Assembly: GCA_030428185.1 (NCBI GenBank) | Contig: JAUICE010000004.1 | Location: 1-64,000, forward strand | From: Gammaproteobacteria bacterium | GTDB taxonomy: Bacteria > Pseudomonadota > Gammaproteobacteria > Legionellales > Legionellaceae | Direction: 5' to 3' | DNA length: 64,000 nt | In this document: piece by piece, positions 30,218-38,785 of the stretch | How the letters are laid out: each line of letters starts with the position of its first letter | Numbering within the stretch: position 1 is the first letter of the stretch | Notes under the pieces: generated by a model | What the model saw: the letters and a program-made list of their open reading frames with translations, nothing else | Database searches by the model: none | Told to the model about the DNA's origin: nothing | Program-made: the position numbers and the translations under genes

Positions 30218-32581
30218 ATGCCCAGTGAGCCTGATGATTTAGACAAACAGCTTGTTACATACGTAGGGGTCCTGACCGAGCAAGCGAAAAATGTTGTTAA
30301 GGATATCGGAGCAGATGATCTCCCTCTAGATCCTCAAGGTCGTGTCTTGATAGATGTTTCTTTAGCTGAGGAAAATTTTGATGAGCCAGAATTATCAAGA
30401 GAGCAATTTAAAAGCCTTAAAGAGAAATATCATTTAACTGAAACAACAACGGTTAGTCTTGATATAGATAGTGATGTCAATTTAAAGAAAAAATTTAAAG
30501 CCAAATTATCCGCTGCACTTATGGTATCAGAGCAAAAAGAGTCAGAGTGTTCACAGATTGTTGAAGCCTATTTAAATATGCCTAGAGGTTCTGTTATTGC
30601 TTTACAACAAGAAATGTCCTTACATATGGCCGGCATTAAGCGCCTTTTAACTGAGCAGTTATTTAAGGATGATTTTCAAGATAAGAGTGCGGAAGTTAAA
30701 GACGCGTTTCAAGAAGCGCAGAAAAAGCTCAACGGTGAGATTTTTGAGGTTTTCGCTAAAGCTCTGCGCAGTGCTTATGATGATAAAAAAACACCCAAAA
30801 TAAACATAGCTAAACTTAATACTCAACTGGATAACGCTAGAAAAGACATGGCGCTTAACTCAGTAGGCTTCTTAGCTAAGGCACTTGAAGAAAAGACATC
30901 CGTAAATATAACGGGTGAAGTTTTTGAGGAAAGAATTCAAGAGCGTATCCAGGAACAATCTCAACAAACAAAAGAATCACAGGGTTTATTATCTTGGTTT
31001 AAATCGCTGTGGGCTAAACCTAAAACGCTGACACCTGAAAAATACTTAAAAGGTTTACTTGAAAAGACCACCGCAAGCCCTAATGACGTTCTGGCCATAG
31101 AGTCCCAGTTAGGGCTTGCCAGATTTTATGAGGGCAGTGATCGCACATCTCATGATAGACGGCTTAGTTCTCGAGAAACAGATGAAAGCAAACCTACTTT
31201 TGCTTACAAAAGGGTGATAACGTTTGGGTTTGATGGTGAGACGTTTCACTCAAGAGAGCCACGACAATTATTTATACGCATGCCGTCACCAGTGGTTAAA
31301 GATAAGAAAATTTCGCCAGAAGAAAAAATTCAAGATGTGAAGGCTAAGTTTGATGAAATTAAGAGACATTACCATGTAGGTATTCTGCCTTTTCCTTATG
31401 ATGATAGGGATATACCAAGAGCATTGATTTACAATCGTTACACGGCTTTTGAGCATACCTTAGATGATCTACAAGGCAAAAATAAGCAAACTGAAAGTGC
31501 GGGACATATTTTACGCGGTGTGCATCGCTATAATAAAGCGGAAGTGGAAAAGCAAGATGCTGTCTATGTATTTGTGCAAAATATATCAGTGAATGGCAAA
31601 GGTTCTACCTTAGGCTATAGCGGTAGTCCTTTGAAAAAAGAAACAACACTCATGGCAGAAATAGCTATGTTACATACGCTATACGATGTTTTACCTGAAG
31701 AGGCTCAAAATGAATTTAAAAAAATACTAGAAAATTACAATACATTCTTGAAGGGTTATCCTGCCCCTCCTGGTGATAGCTTATTCTTTGCCTCAGAAGA
31801 AGGTCAAAATTCTATACAGTTAATTCAGGAGATAAAAAATGCAGTAACTAACCAGTCTGTCGAACAACAAAATTTGGAAGAAGAAGCAGACACTGACCTT
31901 ATCAACCAAACAAAACAGGTATTGATGCGTTTAATGGCTAAGAATGCACATTGGTCTCATGGTGGTGCTAAAGTGATTCAAGCATTATCTAGTTTTGTTG
32001 AGCAAATAACCGCTGGAGGGTGTAAGAGTGCCAATGAGCGTGCTGAAGGTGAAAATAAAAGAGTTACGATGCTTGAAGCACTCTTGCATGGTGATAACGA
32101 TAATAGACCTGAACAACTAGTAGAGTTAAACAGTATTTTACGCAGTTTAGAGTCGATGAATGATAAACGTCTAAGTGAGGTATTGGATATAGCCGTCAAT
32201 AATCTTGGTCAAGAGTCGTCGGTGACATTAATCAGTCTGCTTGATCAACTGGCTTCTGCGAAACTACAGGCCGAAGGAAGTGTGACTTTACGTTGGTATA
32301 ATCCAAAAACATGGTTAAAAGCATTGGCAAGTCGCTTTAATGCGAACTATTCAGAAAGTAGGAATATGAGTACTTTGCAGGCAAAAAATGCTTCAGAGAT
32401 GCAGTCACATAAAAAAGACGCTGCCAAACGTCTCTATGAGACCTTTAGGCGGGATGCTCGAGAAAAGCAAAAGAAAAAGCAGCAACAAGAATCAACTAAA
32501 CCCGATGCTCAAACGTCAGATAGTCCTAACGTCAAAGAGACTCCAGTTGACGATGCGAAATCGACTAGCTCTACCCTATAA
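30218..32581 (+). CDS. Large helical protein with Ser/Lys-rich tail, candidate effector
   Basis: A 787-residue protein without signal peptide. It is highly charged and helical, with coiled-coil-like stretches (FEERIQERIQEQSQQTKE and others), and no catalytic motif that I recognise. A short region LLSWFKSLWAKPKTLTPEKYL and a related one near the C terminus (RWYNPKTWLKALASRF) are hydrophobic patches that might contact membranes. The last 55 residues (REKQKKKQQQES onward, ending STSSTL) are polar and disordered, as in type IV effectors. It faces the 360-residue candidate effector divergently, which suggests shared regulation. Function unknown. Confidence 0.62.
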   Translation: MPSEPDDLDKQLVTYVGVLTEQAKNVVKDIGADDLPLDPQGRVLIDVSLAEENFDEPELSREQFKSLKEKYHLTETTTVSLDIDSDVNLKKKFKAKLSAALMVSEQKESECSQIVEAYLNMPRGSVIALQQEMSLHMAGIKRLLTEQLFKDDFQDKSAEVKDAFQEAQKKLNGEIFEVFAKALRSAYDDKKTPKINIAKLNTQLDNARKDMALNSVGFLAKALEEKTSVNITGEVFEERIQERIQEQSQQTKESQGLLSWFKSLWAKPKTLTPEKYLKGLLEKTTASPNDVLAIESQLGLARFYEGSDRTSHDRRLSSRETDESKPTFAYKRVITFGFDGETFHSREPRQLFIRMPSPVVKDKKISPEEKIQDVKAKFDEIKRHYHVGILPFPYDDRDIPRALIYNRYTAFEHTLDDLQGKNKQTESAGHILRGVHRYNKAEVEKQDAVYVFVQNISVNGKGSTLGYSGSPLKKETTLMAEIAMLHTLYDVLPEEAQNEFKKILENYNTFLKGYPAPPGDSLFFASEEGQNSIQLIQEIKNAVTNQSVEQQNLEEEADTDLINQTKQVLMRLMAKNAHWSHGGAKVIQALSSFVEQITAGGCKSANERAEGENKRVTMLEALLHGDNDNRPEQLVELNSILRSLESMNDKRLSEVLDIAVNNLGQESSVTLISLLDQLASAKLQAEGSVTLRWYNPKTWLKALASRFNANYSESRNMSTLQAKNASEMQSHKKDAAKRLYETFRRDAREKQKKKQQQESTKPDAQTSDSPNVKETPVDDAKSTSSTL

Positions 32582-32590
32582 TGGATAAAA

Positions 32591-33160
32591 CTACTCTTTT
32601 GCCCTGGAGACGTATTCGTTTGTACGCGTATCGACTTTTATTAGCTCATCATTTTGAATAAACAAAGGGACTTTAACCACAGCGCCAGTATCACAGGTCG
32701 CGGGCTTATTTCCACCACCTGAAGTATCGCCTTTGAGTCCAGGATCGGTTTCAACAACTTGTAAAATAACAAAATTTGGGGGGGTCACCAACAACGGATT
32801 ATTATCCCAAAGTGTTATTGTCGCTATATCTTGCTCTTTTAAATAAAGCTTGGCATCACCGACAACCTCCGGAGTAGCGGCAATTTGTTCAAAAGTTTCT
32901 GGATGCATAAAGTGAAAAAATTCGCCATCGTTATATAAGAATTGCATATCTCGTTCAACAACGTCGGCACCTTCTACAGTTTCACCAGATTTATAAGTGC
33001 GCTCAACCACTCGTAAGGTCTTTAAGTTTCTAATTTTAACTCGTGTGAAGGCTTGTCCTTTGCCTGGTTTAACAAAGTCACAGTCTAAGATAACGCACGG
33101 GGCGCCATCGATCATTAGTTTTAAGCCGTTTTTAAATTCATTGGTTGAATACGTAGCCAT
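32591..33160 (-). CDS. efp: Elongation factor P
   Basis: EF-P enters the ribosome E site and relieves stalling at proline runs. The 189-residue product has three beta-barrel domains and the conserved loop VKPGKGQAF, in which Lys34 is the residue beta-lysylated in the EpmA/EpmB system. The C-terminal signature [15 protein letters not shown] is also complete. It is divergent from epmB, encoding the lysine 2,3-aminomutase of that modification, with about 62 bases between starts. Confidence 0.98.
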   Translation of the reverse strand: MATYSTNEFKNGLKLMIDGAPCVILDCDFVKPGKGQAFTRVKIRNLKTLRVVERTYKSGETVEGADVVERDMQFLYNDGEFFHFMHPETFEQIAATPEVVGDAKLYLKEQDIATITLWDNNPLLVTPPNFVILQVVETDPGLKGDTSGGGNKPATCDTGAVVKVPLFIQNDELIKVDTRTNEYVSRAKE

Positions 33161-33222
33161 TGCGAATTTTGCTCACTTTATTTAAAGTGTGCAATTTTAG
33201 CATAGCCCTAACTATCCTCAAA

Positions 33223-34191
33223 ATGACATGGCAAGATGAACTTAAGCAGGGTTTTTTCTCTCCTGATGAGCTGCTTGATTTTTTAGACATTGAACATGAA
33301 GCGTATTCAAATCTAGTGCATCAGTTGTTTAGAACCAGAGTGCCATTAAGCTTTGCAAAGCGTATGCAAAAAGGCAATCGAGATTGTCCACTGTTAAAGC
33401 AAGTGTTACCGACGGTTTTAGAAGAGTTTGACTCGCCAAATTTTAGTTTAGATCCGCTCAATGAAAAAGCATTTAATAAACATACAGGCATCTTACATAA
33501 GTATTTCGGTCGTGCGCTGGTATTGTTATCAACGAGCTGTGCGGTGAATTGTCGATATTGTTTTAGGCGTCACTTCCCCTATCAAGACAATCGCTTAAGT
33601 ACCAAGCATTGGCAGCAGATTATTGATTATATATTGCTTGATCAAGACATTCATGAAGTCATTTTAAGTGGTGGCGACCCTTTAATGTTAACTAATAAAA
33701 AACTACAACATTTTATTTATATGTTAGAGACAATTCCTCATGTGACTACTTTACGTATCCATACTCGGTTGCCAGTCGTCATACCCAGCCGTATTGATAA
33801 TGGGTTTATTGAGATGATGGTTAAAATGCGATTAAATGTTGTGATGGTTTACCATATTAATCATGAAAAAGAATTATGTGAGGAGATTAAATCGGGCGTT
33901 GAGGCTTTAAGGGGCAGCGGCGTTTTAATACTGAATCAGTCTGTTTTACTCAAAGGGGTTAATGATAAACCCAGTGAGCTTATTTCATTGAGTCATGCTT
34001 TATGGCGCCATGGTATTTTGCCATATTACTTACATTTACTGGATAAAACACAAAATACTGCACACTTTGATGTAGATGATATAACGGCTCTTGAGCTTCA
34101 TGAAGCGATGAAATCAAGGCTACCTGGATACTTAGTGCCAAAGTTAGTTAGAGAAGAGCCAGGAGGTAAAAATAAAACATGGGTTGGCTAA
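33223..34191 (+). CDS. epmB: EF-P beta-lysylation protein EpmB (lysine 2,3-aminomutase family)
   Basis: EpmB is a radical-SAM, PLP-dependent enzyme that turns L-lysine into beta-lysine for attachment to EF-P Lys34 by EpmA. The 322-residue product carries the radical-SAM cluster motif CAVNCRYCFRRHF, the SAM-contacting VILSGGDPLML, RIHTRLPVVIP, and a Lys-containing C-terminal part (PGYLVPKLVREEPGGKNKTWVG) like that of lysine aminomutases. The start at MTWQDELKQGFF is used; the frame is open upstream into the efp 5' region. EpmA is not in the window. Confidence 0.93.
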   Translation: MTWQDELKQGFFSPDELLDFLDIEHEAYSNLVHQLFRTRVPLSFAKRMQKGNRDCPLLKQVLPTVLEEFDSPNFSLDPLNEKAFNKHTGILHKYFGRALVLLSTSCAVNCRYCFRRHFPYQDNRLSTKHWQQIIDYILLDQDIHEVILSGGDPLMLTNKKLQHFIYMLETIPHVTTLRIHTRLPVVIPSRIDNGFIEMMVKMRLNVVMVYHINHEKELCEEIKSGVEALRGSGVLILNQSVLLKGVNDKPSELISLSHALWRHGILPYYLHLLDKTQNTAHFDVDDITALELHEAMKSRLPGYLVPKLVREEPGGKNKTWVG

Positions 34192-34301
34192 GGTTATCTT
34201 TTATAACCTCCTGATAATTATCGATTTATATAATCCCCTTTTTTGTTGAAACTTGATGCGCCTGTACTATAATGTGTTAAAGTGTATCAAAAGAGAGCAT
34301 T

Positions 34302-34742
34302 ATGCCGGGCGATAAAGAAATAAGGGATAATCTTAAGAAACTTGCAAAAAATTTAGAAGCATACTTGAAAATGGCTAAGGGTATTTATGAGCAGGCAAAA
34401 CGCTCTAACCCACCAGATGGAGGAAATTTTGGAAAATATCTTAGCAAGCTAGGTAATATAGAGGCTCTTATAGAGAATCAAGCTTACTTTCAAGCGTGCC
34501 TTACCTCATATTCTCCAGAAACTTTGTCAGCTCTGATTACGTTATCTGATTATGTTAATGAGTTTAAAGACGGCGTTAGTCAATACCCAGATCGTGGAAG
34601 TCAAAAAGCGAATAAACATCTTTTACTTCAAGGTGCGAACAAAGTACCTGCTTTAGATGCGCTATTACAGCAGGTTCATGCCTGTAAAGCTGATATAGAG
34701 CCTCCTTCTGATCAGTTGAGCTCGGGTATGCAGCACAATTAG
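34302..34742 (+). CDS. Small helical protein, unknown function
   Basis: A 146-residue, mainly helical soluble protein, with a TATAAT-like box about 35 bases before the ATG (near 34268) and GAGAGC upstream of it. It contains LKKLAKNLEAYLKMAKGIYEQAKRS and later LLLQGANKVPALDALLQQVHA, without a recognised motif. It could be a small effector or a chaperone-like protein given its place between epmB and an OTU-type gene. Coding by length and start context only. Confidence 0.55.
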   Translation: MPGDKEIRDNLKKLAKNLEAYLKMAKGIYEQAKRSNPPDGGNFGKYLSKLGNIEALIENQAYFQACLTSYSPETLSALITLSDYVNEFKDGVSQYPDRGSQKANKHLLLQGANKVPALDALLQQVHACKADIEPPSDQLSSGMQHN

Positions 34743-34787
34743 TCCATCATAGAAGTCTGTTAAAAGACACTGCTTCAGTAGTCTTTG

Positions 34788-35840
34788 TTATAGGCCGAGA
34801 TAATTAAATTCTTCGGCCTGAAGTTTCTGTGCTAATTCTTCATCAGTGAGTTGTTTACCTGCTTTTTCTTTAGTCGTTGCTATTAACGCAGCATCTTTAA
34901 TAGCCTTTTGCGATTTAAATAAATTGGAAAGATGAGCAGAGTAAGTTTCTTTGTATTTAGGTTGAACATGTTGAGTTAGTGTTTTTATGTGTGTTTTCTG
35001 TGCGTTATTGAGTTTAAGTGACTTTGTTAGTGTTTGGTAGCTTGATGATGATTTTTTTGGTCTACTTTTAACTTTTGTAGTCCAGTGTGTGTTGTGCTGG
35101 TTTACAAGTGTTACGGTTGGCAGGTTTGACGCACGTTTTCCATTTTCCTTGCCATCAACAACGAGATTTACTTTTAAGGCCATGGCCAACTCACGTAGGT
35201 TATCATGAGTTCCCCAGCGTCCCGGTTTTTCGATTTGTTTAAATGCTTTCATGATTTCTGATGATGGAGTATTTGAACAGTGACTTAAGATATCCTCATT
35301 CATTATCTCAATCACTAATGTCTCTTCTATGGCATTATATTCACTAGTCGTTGTATGCGTAGAGGTTTTGCTAGCAATTTTTTTTGCCGTCTTCTGTGCT
35401 AATGCACATACGCTTGGTGAAAGAGCCAGTTCGCTAAAATGTTGAAGCTTTTTAATGTTCTGTTGTACTTTTGGTTTTTGATATTCTTTTACGAGTTCAA
35501 TGAATTGATGATAGGCTTGTGTGCTTAATAAGTATTGAGGCTCATGTTTCTCGAATGCACTTAAAAGTTCACGCTGATATGTTGTGGCGGTAAGTTCTCT
35601 TAATGCAGCCTGAAGTTTGTGTAAAATAGAGGGGTGTTTTTTATGTGGTTGCTCATAGAGGTTAATAGCGAGTAGCTCTTCTATACTGATTTCTAGGTCA
35701 CTTTCTTTTTTTAGGCGATCAAATGTGGCGCTAATACCTTGATTTTCATGGTTTTCTTTTTGAATAATGTCGATAAGCCCTATAGCAAATGCGTAATATG
35801 CACAGTTACCTTGACCTGGATTTTCAACAATATAGCTCAT
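34788..35840 (-). CDS. OTU-like cysteine protease, candidate deubiquitinase effector
   Basis: A 350-residue protein with OTU hallmarks. The N terminus has NPGQGNCAYYAFAIGL, where Cys13 follows the GxGNC pattern of OTU proteases. GRWGTHDNLRELAMAL (207-222) matches the W-G-x3-x-L-x-x-L-A segment of the fold, and NQHNTHWTT supplies His252 before an aromatic residue as the likely catalytic His. The long helical insert between Cys and the WG segment resembles the Lot-type OTU enzymes of Legionella. A basic segment (260-300) is followed by a helical end LTDEELAQKLQAEEF that looks like a ubiquitin-binding helix. Host deubiquitination is inferred, not shown. Confidence 0.75.
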   Translation of the reverse strand: MSYIVENPGQGNCAYYAFAIGLIDIIQKENHENQGISATFDRLKKESDLEISIEELLAINLYEQPHKKHPSILHKLQAALRELTATTYQRELLSAFEKHEPQYLLSTQAYHQFIELVKEYQKPKVQQNIKKLQHFSELALSPSVCALAQKTAKKIASKTSTHTTTSEYNAIEETLVIEIMNEDILSHCSNTPSSEIMKAFKQIEKPGRWGTHDNLRELAMALKVNLVVDGKENGKRASNLPTVTLVNQHNTHWTTKVKSRPKKSSSSYQTLTKSLKLNNAQKTHIKTLTQHVQPKYKETYSAHLSNLFKSQKAIKDAALIATTKEKAGKQLTDEELAQKLQAEEFNYLGL

Positions 35841-36096
35841 GCTTTTTGCCTAATATTATCGGATATATAACTATGATACATTAAAGTCCTTAAGGAAATA
35901 TGAGCAGTTTTGCTTAAGGGCCTTTAGATAAATGGTTATTCAATTTTAAAATATTCTACAGGTATGCCAGATTTAATCAAAATAGGTGCTTAAGAGAGCG
36001 AGTGATTTACTTGAGTCAATAATTTAAAATCTATACTCCTATCCTTTCATAAGTCCTGAATAGGCTGTTATCAATGAGTATATAGACATAAAATTA

Positions 36097-36105
36097 TGCT
36101 ACAAT
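36097..36105 (+). promoter_or_regulatory. Extended -10 promoter of ssrA
   Basis: TG-C-TACAAT (extended -10) ends 10 bases before the first base of the tmRNA acceptor stem. No strong -35 hexamer is placed upstream, which fits the extended -10 form. The rest of the 275-base gap 35841-36115 also holds the start region of the leftward OTU-like gene, and I see no other gene in it. Confidence 0.6.
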
Positions 36106-36115
36106 GACTTTCTCT

Positions 36116-36515
36116 GGGGGCGACTTGGCTTCGACATAGGTCTTGAAACTTCTGGGTGCATGCCGAGGATGTAGCTTTCTCGTAAATCATGCTGCAACTT
36201 TATAAATGCAAAAAATGATGCAATGTTTGATGATATGGCGGTTGCTGCGTAAGTAGCCCGTTGTTTTATCAACGCTTGTGCGGCTTAATCCCGCGCACCA
36301 TCGACTAGCTTTGCTTGTGGGGTTATCTCGATGGTCAGATACATAAGCTAGGTGATAATTGGCGCTTCACTGGTTTTCACCGAAATACATGAAGCTAACC
36401 AGATGCTATCCTGTCGGTCGGAGAGCAAATGGCGAATCTAATAGACCTGACTAAGCATGTAGAGCTCGAGGCGGATTGCTTGTGGACGCGGGTTCGATTC
36501 CCGCCGCCTCCACCA
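36116..36515 (+). ncRNA. ssrA: tmRNA (one-piece)
   Basis: tmRNA rescues stalled ribosomes with SmpB and tags the broken protein for proteolysis. The 5' end GGGGGCG pairs with CGCCUCC at the 3' end to form a 7-bp acceptor stem (one G-U), followed by ACCA, with a T-arm GGTTCGATTCC. The resume codon appears to be GCA at 36208; the tag reads AKNDAMFDDMAVAA with the stop at 36250-36252. The total is 400 nt. The 3' end serves as the insertion site of the ICE that follows, and the gene remains complete. Confidence 0.93.
36482..36515 (+). other. Predicted attachment site (attL core) at 3' end of ssrA
   Basis: The ICE genes begin directly after ssrA, and the 3' end of tmRNA (T-arm through CCA) is a known target for tyrosine-recombinase elements, including the Legionella lvh element. 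The exact core length cannot be read without the other copy, which must lie right of the window. Confidence 0.55.
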
Positions 36516-36550
36516 ACTACCTAAACCACACCTGACCACTATAGACCATC

Positions 36551-36587
36551 AAAAACCCAATAAAATCAATGTTTTTAGAGGGTTTTT
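36551..36587 (+). terminator. Possible terminator after ssrA
   Basis: AAAAACCC pairs with GGGTTTTT over a loop of about 21 bases, 36 bases after the tmRNA end, and ends in five Ts. The long loop lowers confidence. Confidence 0.45.
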
Positions 36588-36633
36588 AACTGCTTTCACG
36601 CTGTCTTTTGTGGTCTACTGTTGGCTCAAGAAT

Positions 36634-36684
36634 CACCCAAAAAGTGCCCAAAATCATGAAAAAAGTACCCAATATCTGCCCAAA
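36634..36684 (+). repeat. Four phased CCCAA repeats, probable recombinase or excisionase arm sites
   Basis: Four short direct repeats of the form (t/g)(c/t)(a/g)CCCAA(a/t)a follow ssrA; their CCC triplets start at 36636, 36647, 36668 and 36679, that is at 11, 21 and 11 bases. This helical phasing next to a predicted attL resembles arm-type binding sites of integrase or Xis. Confidence 0.5.
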
Positions 36685-36781
36685 AAAACTGGGGTGTTTT
36701 ATGAGTTAAGCATGACAATTAGATGAGGTTTTGCTTTGTTCTTGTTAAGATGCGCGCATTTCTCAATCTATCTAGCTTTAC

Positions 36782-37006
36782 ATGCATAAACTTACTGAAA
36801 CAGGCTTTTTAAGGTTAAAACAAATTATAGGGGACAATAAGGCCAGCCCAGCCATACCGCCATTAATCCCTGTTGGTAAATCAACCTGGTGGGCTGGTGT
36901 TAAATCTGGTCGTTTTCCAAAGCCAGTGAAATTTGGTGCAAGAATGACGATGTGGCGAGTAGAGGATATTAAGGAATTTATTCAAAAAGCCTCATCTAGT
37001 AGGTGA
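36782..37006 (+). CDS. AlpA-family transcriptional regulator
   Basis: A 74-residue winged-helix protein of the AlpA/MerR-like type: VGKSTWWAGVKSGRFPKPVKFGARMTMWRVEDIKEFIQ, with the strand-turn RFPKPVKFG typical of AlpA. Such proteins act as excisionase-like directionality factors or activators of integrase genes in prophages and ICEs. It is the first gene of the element after ssrA and its repeats. No integrase is adjacent on this side. Confidence 0.85.
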   Translation: MHKLTETGFLRLKQIIGDNKASPAIPPLIPVGKSTWWAGVKSGRFPKPVKFGARMTMWRVEDIKEFIQKASSSR

Positions 37007-37163
37007 TTGAGATTTAGGTAGAGGCATTTTCATCTCTACGTGAAACATTTAGAGCGTTTTGGTATTACTGATGCTTCGCAAATATACGTAACTTCAAAAG
37101 ATATTAGAAATGCGTAAGTCTTACAAGTGTCCAGGAATTTAACTGCTAATTAGGGTAGATGTC

Positions 37164-37385
37164 ATGAAGGTGTGGGTTCAAAAAGTTGGGTGCGTCTTTA
37201 ACAAGCAAGTGTTTATATTCCGCTCCACACGAACAGCGAAAAGCTATAGTGCTGGTGAGTCTTTTTTAAAGCTGTTTGAGCTGGCACCTGTTGATGACTA
37301 CTATGATGAATGTAAGTGGTGCACTGAAATTCAAGTTGGAGAAGGTAAAGAAGAAAGGACAGTTTCATTAGATTTAAAAATTTAG
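37164..37385 (+). CDS. Small protein, unknown function
   Basis: A 73-residue open frame with no recognised domain. It contains VWVQKVGCVFNKQVFIFRS and a CKWC motif in DECKWCTEIQVGEG. The upstream stretch 37007-37163 holds no gene I can support, though a 25-codon fragment ending at about 37118 might be a decayed coding remnant. Supported only by length and a modest AGGGTAG site before the ATG. Confidence 0.35.
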   Translation: MKVWVQKVGCVFNKQVFIFRSTRTAKSYSAGESFLKLFELAPVDDYYDECKWCTEIQVGEGKEERTVSLDLKI

Positions 37386-37446
37386 CTCAAATCTAAACTG
37401 ACAGACACCGGCAAAAGACGGGAGACTGTACGATCAGATCTGAGCT
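37384..37446. repeat. Imperfect inverted repeat between AlpA region and metal-efflux operon
   Basis: AGCTCAAATCT at 37384 and AGATCTGAGCT at 37436 are 11-base inverted repeats with one mismatch, enclosing 41 bases with an inner ACAG/CTGT pair. It could be a terminator-like structure, a leftover insertion end, or a structured leader of the efflux operon. Confidence 0.35.
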
Positions 37447-37528
37447 ACTACACCTAATTGGGGCAAAACCACACAACTATCGCATAAAGTGATAAGGTTA
37501 AGCTTGGATAAAAATAAATTTTAACTAT

Positions 37529-38785
37529 ATGGCTAAGCTTATGCTTAAAAAAGAACTTTTTGCTTGCTTGTTTGCCCTCCCGCTATTAACAGCAGCGCAT
37601 ACAAAAAAAATGTCCTTCAACGAAGCTATCAATATAGCCTATAAGAACAGCCCTCTTATAAAAGCGCAAATAGCACAAATCCAAAAGGCCCAGGGTAAGC
37701 TAACTCAGTCGACTTTGCTTCCTAATCCGCAAATTTCTGCTGAATTCGAGAATATATCGGGCTCTGGAGCCTATAATAACTTCAACTCAGCAGAGACCAC
37801 ATTTTCACTGCAGCAACCCATTGTTTTAGGTGGTCGATTAGATGCGCAGGGGCGCGCTAACACAAAGTATGTCCATGTACAGCAAGCACAGCTTGAGGCC
37901 CTTAAGTCCAATATTTATAGGCAAGTTGGCGAAGCTTACATTAACTTACTCTATGGACAGCAGTGGATTCAGGTCGCTAAAAAACTCGTGCATCTTAACG
38001 AGCGTATTGTTCAAAGTATCACAACAAGAATGAGGGCTGGTGCCAGTTCAAAAGTAGATTTAAAACTTGCTCAAGTTGCACTTGGCGAGTCAAAAATAAC
38101 CTTGAGTCGTGCTCGTAGAAAGCAGGCGGCCCTTCAAATTCAGCTAGTCAATCTACTTAATATTCGCTCAAAGCATCCTCTTATAGTTTCTGACTCAGGG
38201 GTTCCTCATCGCTTTCGCTCCTGGAAGTCCATTTTATCTACAGCAAATGAAAGCAATTTTTTGGTAGTCCAGCGTGTATTGATTGAGGCAAACAAAAGTA
38301 AAATCATTGCTGACAAAAAGCAGGCGTGGCCAAATCTAAATGCAGCACTAGGCATGAGGCACTTTTCAGCAACAGATGATAATGCACTAGTTGCATCGCT
38401 ATCTATGAATCTGCCTATTTTTAACTATAACCAGGGCACTGTTAAAAGCTCTCAATCGGTTTACTCAAAGTCTATTTTTGACTACAGACAGGTTGCTCTT
38501 AAACTGAACTCCGAACTTAGAACTTATTATTTGGATGCCGTGCAAAATCAAGAAGAAGCTCAAATTGTCACTAGGGATTTATTACCCACAGCAAAATCAG
38601 CAGTCCATTTAGCCAGAAAAGGGTATGCGGCAGGCCGATATTCATATCTTCAGCTAGCTAATGCTATGCGCATGCTGCTAAATGAAGAAAAACACTTTAT
38701 TGATGCACATGCCAAATTGGATAAAGCCATTATCAATATCAAAGGGCTAACATTAAGTACATTTAGGAGTACGTATGTTAAATAA
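37529..38785 (+). CDS. helC: Outer-membrane factor of a heavy-metal RND efflux system (CzcC/HelC type)
   Basis: A 418-residue TolC-family protein, the outer-membrane duct of the tripartite pump encoded by the next two genes. A signal peptide ends near AAHTKK; the mature part has the duplicated helical hairpins of the family (FNEAINIAYKNSPLIKAQIAQIQKAQGKL, then ATDDNALVASLSMNLPIFNYNQG and ARKGYAAGRYSYLQLANA), including the conserved PNPQISAEFEN segment. Its end overlaps the adaptor gene by 11 bases. The gene symbol follows the Legionella HelCBA naming of such operons. Confidence 0.88.
   Translation: MAKLMLKKELFACLFALPLLTAAHTKKMSFNEAINIAYKNSPLIKAQIAQIQKAQGKLTQSTLLPNPQISAEFENISGSGAYNNFNSAETTFSLQQPIVLGGRLDAQGRANTKYVHVQQAQLEALKSNIYRQVGEAYINLLYGQQWIQVAKKLVHLNERIVQSITTRMRAGASSKVDLKLAQVALGESKITLSRARRKQAALQIQLVNLLNIRSKHPLIVSDSGVPHRFRSWKSILSTANESNFLVVQRVLIEANKSKIIADKKQAWPNLNAALGMRHFSATDDNALVASLSMNLPIFNYNQGTVKSSQSVYSKSIFDYRQVALKLNSELRTYYLDAVQNQEEAQIVTRDLLPTAKSAVHLARKGYAAGRYSYLQLANAMRMLLNEEKHFIDAHAKLDKAIINIKGLTLSTFRSTYVK

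Noticed and set aside
37041-37118. 25-codon open stretch from a GTG, possibly an integrase fragment.
   Set aside because: Too short, no recognisable motif and no ribosome binding site; mentioned only as a possible remnant.
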